Assembly: GCA_016212475.1 (NCBI GenBank)
Contig: JACRGC010000009.1
Span: 124,001-188,000, forward strand
Length of the DNA stretch: 64,000 nt
Reading direction: 5' to 3'
From: Microcaldota archaeon
Lineage (GTDB): Archaea; Micrarchaeota; Micrarchaeia; Norongarragalinales; SBBD01
Made by a program: the position numbers and the translations under genes
Shown: positions 43,006 through 50,613 of the stretch, in pieces
How positions within the stretch are numbered: the stretch's first letter is position 1
Layout of the letters: each line of letters begins with the position of its first letter
Notes under the pieces: generated by a model
The model's input: the letters and a program-made list of their open reading frames with translations, nothing else
Databases searched by the model: none
Told to the model about the DNA's origin: nothing

Positions 43006-43422
43006 TTATTTGTGTTTTATTAAGGAAAAAATCAAATTTACTAAGAGTTCAAAATTTATCGAAACTATTAGCATTGCTCCCAAAAAAAGCATTACAATCG
43101 TTGGAAGGGCAATAAAGTTGACTAACGCTTTCCTTAAATTCATTGGAGGTGTTTGCAATTCAACCGCTTTTGAATTGATGAATTTTATTGGATCTCCACT
43201 TATGAAATCGAACCCCTCTATAAACAGAAGAAACCACCATAAAATTTGCCCAATAAAATAAACCCAAGCATTATTCCACATATTAAATGAATTCAAATCC
43301 TTAAGGGAAAAATAGGTTAGTACAAACAGAGTTATCGAATAAAGCGGCTTAGTTGTTGCAATCAGGAAAATTTTAATTGGGTCGCCAATAAATTTTGAAA
43401 TTGGTAGTTCTTTGGATTCCAT
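43006..43422 (-). CDS. hypothetical membrane protein
   Basis: 138 residues with about three to four membrane helices: FLIATTKPLYSITLFVLTYF, AWVYFIGQILWWFLLFIEG and FIALPTIVMLFLGAMLIVS. No family motif recognised. It is convergent with the anchored regulator (14 bp apart) and is followed upstream by another small membrane protein in the same direction. Confidence 0.55.
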   Translation of the reverse strand: MESKELPISKFIGDPIKIFLIATTKPLYSITLFVLTYFSLKDLNSFNMWNNAWVYFIGQILWWFLLFIEGFDFISGDPIKFINSKAVELQTPPMNLRKALVNFIALPTIVMLFLGAMLIVSINFELLVNLIFSLIKHK

Positions 43423-43470
43423 TGGAATTACTGTGCTTATTTCCTTTTTAATAACTTCTGAAGATGATTT

Positions 43471-43716
43471 TCAAGGCGCAAGCGCAAAAGGCAGTGTGAA
43501 TTCCAAATATATCTCAATCAGTGAAACCGCAATGAACACCCCAACAAAAGCAGTAATCAGCATCAATAGGACTTTTGGGCTCTTCTCATATTTCCTCTCC
43601 AAATATTCATAAAAAAAAGTCATCAGGAAAATCAATGGGAAGATTACAAACGTGGTTACAAGTGAAATTAGGAAAATCAGCCACACCTGCGATAATATGA
43701 AACTTAGTTCGACCAT
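43471..43716 (-). CDS. hypothetical small membrane protein
   Basis: 81 residues from the Met at 43716; a longer frame would overlap the divergent rhomboid start. It holds two membrane helices (LIFLISLVTTFVIFPLIFLM and VLLMLITAFVGVFIAVSLIE) separated by a charged loop (YEYLERKYEKSPK). Family unknown; probably a unit with the gene at 43006-43422. Confidence 0.5.
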   Translation of the reverse strand: MVELSFILSQVWLIFLISLVTTFVIFPLIFLMTFFYEYLERKYEKSPKVLLMLITAFVGVFIAVSLIEIYLEFTLPFALAP

Positions 43717-43775
43717 AATGAAGTTAATCCTAACCCCCTTAAAATCTTTCGTTTTATTACTATCCAGTTGATCAT

Positions 43776-44360
43776 ATGGCATTCAAGCAAATAATTGGAA
43801 TTACCGCAGTTGCCTTCCTTCTAGACTTTGCAACCGGCTATGCTCTCTCCTCCTACTTTGCCCTAACACCAGCAACCGCCCTCTTCCAGCCCTGGACATT
43901 CATAACATCAATTTTCCTTCATGGAAACGTCCTTCACATCTTCTTCAACATGTTTGGGCTTTTGATGTTTGGGCCCCTTCTTGAGCAAAAAATCGGGGAG
44001 AAAAATTTCATCCTGCTCTACCTAACCTGCGGAATCCTTGGAAATATCGGCTACGTAATCACATCCGGACTTACAAGCACGGTTCCGGTTGTTGGAGCTT
44101 CAGGAGCAATCTATGGCATCCTTGGGGCGTTAGCACTTTTGCAGCCAAACCTTGTTGTTTTCGTTGGCTTTATCCCAATGCCAATTTACATTGCGGCAAT
44201 CTTTTGGTTCTTCATGGAATTTGGCAACGGAATTACCGGCTCCCAGCCAGGAATTGCAAATTTCGCACATGTTTTTGGTCTGTTTGGGGGTCTGGTTTTT
44301 GGCAAAATGCTAAAGAATAAAATCATCTCCAAGGGCCATTGGCTCTACGATCAGAATTGA
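43776..44360 (+). CDS. rhomboid-family intramembrane serine protease
   Basis: 194 residues with six membrane helices. The family landmarks are intact: PWTFITSIFLHGNVLHIFFN, MFGLLMFGPLLE, the catalytic Ser in PVVGASGAIYGILGALAL and the catalytic His in IANFAHVFGLFGGLVFG. Rhomboids cut single-pass proteins in or near the membrane. The window encodes several single-pass surface proteins that could be substrates; no link is shown. Confidence 0.9.
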   Translation: MAFKQIIGITAVAFLLDFATGYALSSYFALTPATALFQPWTFITSIFLHGNVLHIFFNMFGLLMFGPLLEQKIGEKNFILLYLTCGILGNIGYVITSGLTSTVPVVGASGAIYGILGALALLQPNLVVFVGFIPMPIYIAAIFWFFMEFGNGITGSQPGIANFAHVFGLFGGLVFGKMLKNKIISKGHWLYDQN

Positions 44361-44494
44361 AAATGCAAGCTAGCTGATTTTTAGTTGGCTAATTGATCCT
44401 TTGCTTATTTTTTGGAATTTCATTTCCACTCCAATCTTTTGGTTTTTTATACCCCCAAAGCATTCAATTTCTATTCTCCAAAATAGCTGGTCAC

Positions 44495-45868
44495 ATGAGT
44501 ATTTTCAAAGGATATGACATCCGCGGCGTTTACAAGGAAACCATCACAGAAGATATCGCAAGTGGAATCGGATCCGCATATGCAACCCTTCTTCGAAAAA
44601 GAAAACCCCTGAGCAATAGGCTATTCATTGCTAGGGATAATCGCTCCTCTTCCCCATCGCTTCAGGCAGCAGTTTTGGATTCCCTCCTACAAGCAGGTTT
44701 TGATGTGGTTGATTTGGGCATTGTTTCAACTTCCCTTGTGCAATTTGCAATCAACCGCCAAAAAGTTGCAGGCGCTTGCATAATTACCGCTTCCCACAAC
44801 CCCGCGCAGTACAACGGCCTTAAGCTTTACCGCGGCAGCCTTCCATTAATGAGCTTCGAAATGGCAAAATTGGAAAAAATCTACCTCTCCAAAAAGTTTT
44901 ACAAATCTCAAAGATCCGGAAACTCGTTAAACCAGCAAATTGATTCCGAATATGCTGATGATGTCAAAAAAAGAGTGAAATTGCATCGAAAGCTCAAAGT
45001 CGTAATCGATTCTGGCAATGGCACATGCGGGCCTGTTGCGCATCAATTGTTGAAAAGCATGGGCTGCATTGTAGTTTCGCTTTTTGAGGATATGGGCTCC
45101 GCCTTCCTCAACCATGCCGCAGATCCCCACAACCCCGCAAACATGAAATGGCTTCAAGAAGAAGTTGTTAGGCAAAACGCAAATCTAGGAATTGCTTTTG
45201 ATGGCGATGGCGATAGGGCGGGTTTTGTTGATGAAAAAGGAAATATTATCCGCGAAGATGATGTTTGCGTCCTTTTCCTAAAACACGAGCTCCAAAAAAG
45301 GAAAGGCGCAATAATTTACGATTTAAGATTAAGCGATTCCATTCCCGAGCAAACAAAACTGATGAAGGGGAAGGCGATAATCAGCAAAGCCGGAAGAATT
45401 GCAATCCGTGACAATTTGATAAAAAACAAAGCTCTTTTTGGAGGGGAGGTAAGCGGGCACTATTTCTTTTCAGATCACTTCGGGATGGATGATGGCATTT
45501 ACGCAGGAGCAAAAATGGCCGAAATTGTTTCACAAATGAAAATTCCGCTCTCAGAAGCAGTTAAGCAAATTCCGCATTACCCGGCAACCCCCGAACTTAG
45601 GCTTCATTGCGAAAACGAAAAGAAAGCCAAAGTTGTTGAAAGCATAAAAAATTCACTCAAAAAGAAATATAAAAAACAAGTGCTGACAATTGATGGCGTC
45701 CTCCTAAAATTGGATGATTCCTGGGGTTTAGTTCGCGTTTCAAACACTGAACCTGCAATCACGCTTAGGTTTGAAGGCAAAACCAAGCGTTCCTTAAAGG
45801 AAATCCATGCAATATTTTCAAAACTCCTAAAAATCGAAGGGATATTGCTTCCGCCACTTAAAAGTTGA
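44495..45868 (+). CDS. phosphomannomutase/phosphoglucomutase
   Basis: 457 residues from the ATG after GGTCAC; upstream in-frame sequence is low-complexity and rejected. Features are FKGYDIRGVYKE, catalytic phosphoserine CIITASHNPAQYNGLKLY, Mg-binding IAFDGDGDRAGFVDEKG, sugar-binding GGEVSGHYFFSD, and phosphate-binding RVSNTEPAITLRFEG. It interconverts hexose 6- and 1-phosphates, feeding nucleotide-sugar synthesis such as the CDP-glucose pathway at the window end. Confidence 0.9.
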   Translation: MSIFKGYDIRGVYKETITEDIASGIGSAYATLLRKRKPLSNRLFIARDNRSSSPSLQAAVLDSLLQAGFDVVDLGIVSTSLVQFAINRQKVAGACIITASHNPAQYNGLKLYRGSLPLMSFEMAKLEKIYLSKKFYKSQRSGNSLNQQIDSEYADDVKKRVKLHRKLKVVIDSGNGTCGPVAHQLLKSMGCIVVSLFEDMGSAFLNHAADPHNPANMKWLQEEVVRQNANLGIAFDGDGDRAGFVDEKGNIIREDDVCVLFLKHELQKRKGAIIYDLRLSDSIPEQTKLMKGKAIISKAGRIAIRDNLIKNKALFGGEVSGHYFFSDHFGMDDGIYAGAKMAEIVSQMKIPLSEAVKQIPHYPATPELRLHCENEKKAKVVESIKNSLKKKYKKQVLTIDGVLLKLDDSWGLVRVSNTEPAITLRFEGKTKRSLKEIHAIFSKLLKIEGILLPPLKS

Positions 45869-45896
45869 AAAATGGGCCTAGAAAAAAAGTGATAAC

Positions 45897-46538
45897 ATGG
45901 CAAAAGATTCCCACAATCTGGAAAAACTCCTAATAATAGCAACAATACTCTATTCGCTTTTTGCGCTCGCCAGCTTATTTTCATTTTCCTACTATGGAAA
46001 ATTCCTTCTCCTAACCTACGCCGATTTAAGGCTGGTTGCCTACTCTTCAATTTACTACATTGTTTTCCTCCTAGCAGTTGGAGGCAAACTTGAGCGGTCC
46101 TTTTCAAACCTTCTTTTGGCAATCTCATCCGTTGCTTTTTTCAGCTATTTGATTGCAATAGAAAAAATTTCTGCAATTCAGCTATTGTTGGTAATTCTCC
46201 CCGGCCTTCTTCCGGCTCATGATTATTTCATCTTTGCCTCCGGAAAATGGCGCGATGTTTCCGGCAAGGCAACTCTTCATCTGCTAACCTCCGTTTTGAC
46301 ATTTATTGTTGCAATCGCAGCCTCCTTTTTCCTCCCAAATCTCAAATCCAATTTGCCCGGCTTAACCGGCCCAGCAGAATCCGATTTCTACTTCTTTTTT
46401 GCAGCGCTTATGTTCTTTTCCATCTACTCCTTGTTCTCATTGCTCCAGCTATACAATTTAAGCGCCCGGAACAAGTTCAATTTCAGCCTTGATGAATTCA
46501 TGGAAAGCTCGAGTGGAAAATTAGGTTCTGATGATTAG
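45897..46538 (+). CDS. hypothetical six-helix membrane protein
   Basis: 213 residues with about six membrane helices and a short polar tail (DEFMESSSGKLGSDD). Helices include LIIATILYSLFALASLFSFS, SSIYYIVFLLAVGG and LLTSVLTFIVAIAASFFLP. A conserved-looking HDYF between helices is the only notable polar motif. It follows the hexomutase by 28 bp and could be co-transcribed. Function unknown. Confidence 0.6.
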   Translation: MAKDSHNLEKLLIIATILYSLFALASLFSFSYYGKFLLLTYADLRLVAYSSIYYIVFLLAVGGKLERSFSNLLLAISSVAFFSYLIAIEKISAIQLLLVILPGLLPAHDYFIFASGKWRDVSGKATLHLLTSVLTFIVAIAASFFLPNLKSNLPGLTGPAESDFYFFFAALMFFSIYSLFSLLQLYNLSARNKFNFSLDEFMESSSGKLGSDD

Positions 46539-46603
46539 TTTAATTCCCAATATTTCCTTGCCTAGCTTGCATCCTCCGTGCCATCGATTAGTCTTTCAAT
46601 CAA

Positions 46604-47311
46604 TCATTTTATTCCCATTATTTCCGCTTTGAGCTTTAGCATCCCATGGAGCATTTTGAGGGTATCACCAACCTTCACTTTTCCCTCTTTTTTGTGATGC
46701 CACTCAATCCCAATCTCCCGGATTTTAAGCCCCCTCTTTTTTGCCTTTACGAGCAGTTCAACATCCCATTCGAACCCTTTTAGTTTCATCATTGGCACTA
46801 ATCTATGCGTTGCCATCCTCCTAATTCCCTTGAATCCGCATTGCGTATCCTTGATATTCAATCCAAACAAAAGGTTCACAAACGCATTGAAACTTAAGGA
46901 CGCCAATCTTCTCCTAAGCGGAATCCTTCCGTAAATATCCGAAGTCTTAAGTTTTCTGCTCCCAATCACAAGATCGTAATTCTTAAGCGCATCCAGCATG
47001 CTTGGGATTTCCTTTGGAGGGATTGCACCGTCCGCATCATAAGTGATTATGTTTTTTCCTCTTGCAAGCCCAAACCCCCTCATCAAAGCAGCTCCCTTCC
47101 CCAGCCTTTTATTGAAATGATGGAGCCTGATTGGATGACCCTCCCTGGCAAATATTTTCGCCTCTTGCTCCGTCCTATCACTTCCATCATCGATAATCAG
47201 CACTTCATACTCCCTTTTCTTGTAGTGCTTTTCAAGGTAGTAAAAAAGTGCCTCAAGCGTTTCCAAAATCCGGTTTTCCTCATTATGCGTTGGTATCAGT
47301 ATTGTAAACAT
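46604..47311 (-). CDS. GT2 glycosyltransferase, dolichyl-phosphate glucosyl/mannosyltransferase-like (Alg5/DPM1)
   Basis: 235 residues, GT-A fold: FTILIPTHNEENRILETLEA, EVLIIDDGSDRTEQEAKIF, NKRLGKGAALMRGFGLARGK, metal-binding IITYDADGAIPPKEI, and LKGFEWDVELLVKAKKRGLK. The FEWDVELL and DTQCGFKG segments match Alg5-type enzymes that load glucose or mannose onto dolichyl phosphate on the cytoplasmic face. No C-terminal membrane helices are present. Likely used in N-glycosylation of surface proteins. Confidence 0.85.
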   Translation of the reverse strand: MFTILIPTHNEENRILETLEALFYYLEKHYKKREYEVLIIDDGSDRTEQEAKIFAREGHPIRLHHFNKRLGKGAALMRGFGLARGKNIITYDADGAIPPKEIPSMLDALKNYDLVIGSRKLKTSDIYGRIPLRRRLASLSFNAFVNLLFGLNIKDTQCGFKGIRRMATHRLVPMMKLKGFEWDVELLVKAKKRGLKIREIGIEWHHKKEGKVKVGDTLKMLHGMLKLKAEIMGIK

Positions 47312-47370
47312 GTATATTCCATCCCCACAATTAAGTCAAATGATTACTTATTAATTTATGTTCTGTTTAT

Positions 47371-48423
47371 ATGAAGTTGAAATTTATGGAAGCGGACATG
47401 AAAAACATCTGGAAAATGGAAGGGGGAAAGAAAAAAACCTGGTGGTGGTGGTTTTGGCTATTTTTCATTGACAACCCCAAAAATCCAGATAAGCCTTTGC
47501 AAGTAATGATCCTTTGGAGCAGAAAACGCGAAAAGCACATACTTTGCAATGATGTAGAGCTCAACATGGATCATGAAATTTTGGAAAAAGTGCATTCAAA
47601 GGAATTCCACGGTGCAACTGCTTGCTGGTATTTTGATGGCAATGAAATGCACGAGGATTTCCTAGTCAAACCTTCCCAAATTGCTCTTTATGGGGATGGA
47701 AAGCTCCTTGAAACAAAAAGCGAATTCACGCAGGAAAAGAACGGCAAATTCCGTGTGAAAATAAATGGCAAGCAAGGAACTTTTGATTTGACCCTTGGAA
47801 TGCTTCCAAACTACCCTCCAATCCACAAAGATCACAACTTCGCAGGAGGCCTATTAGGTTATAACATATTCAAAATCAACCGCTTGTCATTGCAAGGAAC
47901 ATTCAAAAGCAGGGGAAAAACGCAATCCGTAACCGGAACATCCTACTTCCAAAAAGTCTACGTTACCGGGCCTGTAATTCCTTGGCAATGGGGCCTTGTG
48001 CATTTCAAAAACGGCAGCTACCTAAGCTACAACATCGGAAGAATAGGCCAATCCCTGTTTGCAGAGCGCCATTCCCCCCTTGATGTCAAACTTCGAAGGA
48101 AGCTTGAGTTTTTCGATGCAAAAACCAAAAAGCTCTACTATTTCAGATCCGTAAAAATCAATCGGAGCAAAGGGAATTTGCCAACCTTTACCTTGCAATG
48201 CAAATCAAATGAGGCAACACTTGAAGTATCCCTCGACAGCTACTCCAGAGCTCTTTGGCGCCTCCAAAAAAGCAAAATGCACTCCCTCAACACGCTATAT
48301 TACCATGAATTTTGCGTAAGCGCTAGGCATTTCGTATTAAATACCAAAACAGAGCAAATTACTCTTAAGGATTTAGGCAAAGGCTATGGCAACTGCGAGG
48401 ATTCCAAGGGCTTTATGATTTAA
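47371..48423 (+). CDS. conserved protein, possibly CrtC/AttH-like lipocalin fold
   Basis: 350 residues, beta-rich. It begins with a Lys stretch and a striking Trp cluster (KKKTWWWWFWLFFID), then strands such as ATACWYFDGNEMHEDF, KFRVKINGKQGTFDLTL, YFQKVYVTGPVIPWQWGLVH and FKNGSYLSYNIGRIG. The paired beta domains and the PWQW-G-VHF-NG segment suggest similarity to the CrtC hydratase/AttH lipocalin-like family, but I cannot confirm it. A TATA-like stretch directly upstream suggests a leaderless message. Confidence 0.55.
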   Translation: MKLKFMEADMKNIWKMEGGKKKTWWWWFWLFFIDNPKNPDKPLQVMILWSRKREKHILCNDVELNMDHEILEKVHSKEFHGATACWYFDGNEMHEDFLVKPSQIALYGDGKLLETKSEFTQEKNGKFRVKINGKQGTFDLTLGMLPNYPPIHKDHNFAGGLLGYNIFKINRLSLQGTFKSRGKTQSVTGTSYFQKVYVTGPVIPWQWGLVHFKNGSYLSYNIGRIGQSLFAERHSPLDVKLRRKLEFFDAKTKKLYYFRSVKINRSKGNLPTFTLQCKSNEATLEVSLDSYSRALWRLQKSKMHSLNTLYYHEFCVSARHFVLNTKTEQITLKDLGKGYGNCEDSKGFMI

Positions 48424-48462
48424 CGATTTTCCAATTGTTCTAAATTTGCTTCCGTGATTCAA

Positions 48463-49368
48463 ATGAAAATTTCCGATTTCAAAATAAAAAAGGGAATGCA
48501 GGCGGATGATCTGTTCTCCCAATTTGAAAACGCAGGTTTTCAGGCATCCGAGCTCCACAACGCCTCATCAATAATGAAAGAGATGCTAGGAGATAAAGAT
48601 TGCACGCGCTTTTTGGCATTCACAGCCAACATGGCAGCATCCGGTTTACGCGGGATTTTTACAGAGATGCTTAAAAAAAAGATGTTTGATGCCGTAATTA
48701 CAACCGGCGGCTCAATTGACCATGACCTGATCAAATCCTTCTCCCACTATGATTTGGGCTCTTTTCAGCAAGATGATGTTGCCTTGCACAAAAAAGGGAT
48801 CAACCGCCTTGGCAACATTTTGGTTGACAACAAAAATTACATCGCCCTTGAAAAACGGCTTCAACCCCTTTTTGCTAAAATCAACTCAAAAAAGCACGTG
48901 TTTTCCGGTTCCGAGCTAATTAGGGAAATTGCCTTAACCATCAAGGATGAAAATTCCTTCCTCTACCAATGCCAAAAGAACAACATTCCGGTGTTTTCCC
49001 CCGGTTTGATTGATTCCGCAATTGGCTTGCAGCTCTTTTTCTTCAAGCAAGATCACAAAGAATTCATTTTGGATGAAGCCGGTGACATGATTCAGCTTGC
49101 AAACTTAATTCTTACCTCCAAAAGAACCGGAGCTCTTATTTTAGGCGGAGGGATTTCCAAGCACTACACTATTGCAAGCAACCTTCTAAGGGGGGGATTG
49201 GATTATTCGGTTTACCTAACAACAGCCAGCGCATACGATGGCTCCCTTTCCGGCGCCTTCCCAAACGAAGCCAAAAGCTGGGGCAAAATAAAGGAAAAAG
49301 GCAAAACGGCTGTTGTGTACGGCGATGCTACGGTTTTATTGCCGCTACTTTATTCGAAGGTTTGCTGA
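48463..49368 (+). CDS. deoxyhypusine synthase
   Basis: 301 residues from the ATG behind GTGAT. It carries FLAFTANMAASGLRGIFTEM, VITTGGSIDHDLIKSFSHYD, SPGLIDSAIGLQLFFFKQDH, LILGGGISKHYTIASNLLRG and the catalytic-lysine region EAKSWGKIKE followed by VYGDATVLLPLLY. It transfers the aminobutyl group of spermidine to a lysine of aIF5A. A homospermidine-synthase-like activity cannot be excluded. The aIF5A gene is not in the window. Confidence 0.9.
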   Translation: MKISDFKIKKGMQADDLFSQFENAGFQASELHNASSIMKEMLGDKDCTRFLAFTANMAASGLRGIFTEMLKKKMFDAVITTGGSIDHDLIKSFSHYDLGSFQQDDVALHKKGINRLGNILVDNKNYIALEKRLQPLFAKINSKKHVFSGSELIREIALTIKDENSFLYQCQKNNIPVFSPGLIDSAIGLQLFFFKQDHKEFILDEAGDMIQLANLILTSKRTGALILGGGISKHYTIASNLLRGGLDYSVYLTTASAYDGSLSGAFPNEAKSWGKIKEKGKTAVVYGDATVLLPLLYSKVC

Positions 49369-49400
49369 AAACATCGATTCAGGTATAAAACGATTCGAAA

Positions 49401-49610
49401 CTAATTTATTTCAGATAATCCTTCCCGAATATTTCCTATTGCATTAGCTAAAATACCGCCAGCTGCTCCTGCCAGAATGGCAATTAAAATTTCTTCTTTA
49501 CCCCCTAATAGCACACTTAGGAAATTAATTGGAAATGCAATTAATACCAAAATAAACAACTCTTTAATTGCCTGTTTTATTTTAGTGTCGGTTTTTATTC
49601 CTTTTTTCAT
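49401..49610 (-). CDS. small two-helix membrane protein
   Basis: 69 residues from the ATG behind GGTGG. A basic N-terminus (MKKGIKTDTKIKQAIKE) is followed by two membrane helices (LFILVLIAFPINFLSVLLGG and ILIAILAGAAGGILANAIG). No family recognised. Convergent with the deoxyhypusine synthase gene. Confidence 0.55.
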   Translation of the reverse strand: MKKGIKTDTKIKQAIKELFILVLIAFPINFLSVLLGGKEEILIAILAGAAGGILANAIGNIREGLSEIN

Positions 49611-49699
49611 AGAACCACCTAATAGATTCTGTGATCTTTTGTTCTTAAGCAAATCGTTTGAATCAAAAAGAATATTTCTTCTTAAAGTAATAAAGTGTT

Positions 49700-50083
49700 T
49701 TACTTCCCTTTCCTTCTCCCTTTCTTTTCAACCGGCGCAGGTTCATTCCTCCCCTCAAACACATTCCTCATCATTGAAATCGCCTTCTTTTGGACCTCGA
49801 ATTCAATGAACAGCCGGCGGAACTTGATCATGGAAAAGATAATGACAATGTAGGCAATCAAAGCGACCAATCCTTCCAAATCGCCCTTTGCAAGCATAAC
49901 ATCAATGTAATTGTAATCCTCCATAATGGCAACAACCGATTTAAGGACTAATAGCAGGAATCCATTCAATAAAAGTTTCAGGGCATCTTGCAATTTCGTA
50001 TCGCTCATCAGAACGTAAAATCTGTAGGTGTAATAGAAAAGAAGCGTGCTTGCAACCAAGCTGGCAAAATTCAAAAGTACCAT
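49700..50083 (-). CDS. small multi-helix membrane protein, paralogue of the upstream gene
   Basis: 127 residues from the ATG six bases after GGTGAG. About three to four membrane helices with the central motif MSDTKLQDALKLLLNGFLLL and a charged C-terminal end (FEGRNEPAPVEKKGRRKGK). It shares length, helix layout and the DTK-x(5-6)-GF-L core with 50114-50461 and is separated from it by 30 bp. Function unknown. Confidence 0.6.
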   Translation of the reverse strand: MVLLNFASLVASTLLFYYTYRFYVLMSDTKLQDALKLLLNGFLLLVLKSVVAIMEDYNYIDVMLAKGDLEGLVALIAYIVIIFSMIKFRRLFIEFEVQKKAISMMRNVFEGRNEPAPVEKKGRRKGK

Positions 50084-50113
50084 GTTCATCTCACCCAAAT
50101 AAATTATTCCAAA

Positions 50114-50461
50114 TCAACCAAACACTTCGCGCATCGCCTTGACAACCTTGTTTTGAAAATCGCTCTTGCTAAATATTTCATTGAACCTAACAATTGCAAG
50201 CGCAAAAACCACATACATGCAAGCCTCGAAGAAATCATCAAGCTGCAATTTCCAAATTATCGGAAGTGTTACGCCCGTAAATGCCCTATATGCGCTTAAA
50301 ATTGCCTGAAGCGTGTAAAGCCCAAACCCGAGCATGATGATATTTAGCTCCTTTACGATTTTGGTATCCTTGAATGATTGGTAAAGCGTAGAAATTGCAA
50401 GCAATAGCAATGTCCCAAGAAGCACGCGGACAATTTCAAGCCAAACCGTAAATGTTGCCAT
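50114..50461 (-). CDS. small multi-helix membrane protein, paralogue of the downstream gene
   Basis: 115 residues. Membrane helices near LEIVRVLLGTLLLLAISTLY, LNIIMLGFGLYTLQAILSAY and CMYVVFALAIVRFNEIFSK, with the core FKDTKIVKELNIIMLGFGLY resembling the downstream gene. Both end in a KxxxxMRxVF(G/E) helix (VVKAMREVFG here). They probably form a heteromeric membrane pair. Confidence 0.6.
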   Translation of the reverse strand: MATFTVWLEIVRVLLGTLLLLAISTLYQSFKDTKIVKELNIIMLGFGLYTLQAILSAYRAFTGVTLPIIWKLQLDDFFEACMYVVFALAIVRFNEIFSKSDFQNKVVKAMREVFG

Positions 50462-50613
50462 TTTTATCAAAAAAGTAACTCAATGGCTGCTTATTAGTAT
50501 TGTGCTTGACTGGCCCAAGTGGGGCGACCCCCCGAACCTTTTGTAAAAGGTTCATCAAAACCTATAATTGCGGTCGCACTCCCAAACCCCCCCTCGAATA
50601 ATTTTCCAATTAA

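Noticed and set aside
50515-50600. Hairpin and G-rich block before rad50, considered as a tRNA or riboswitch
   Set aside because: Only a simple AACCTTTT/AAAAGGTT stem is visible, with no conserved aptamer core. It may be a degenerate copy of the promoter-proximal repeat.
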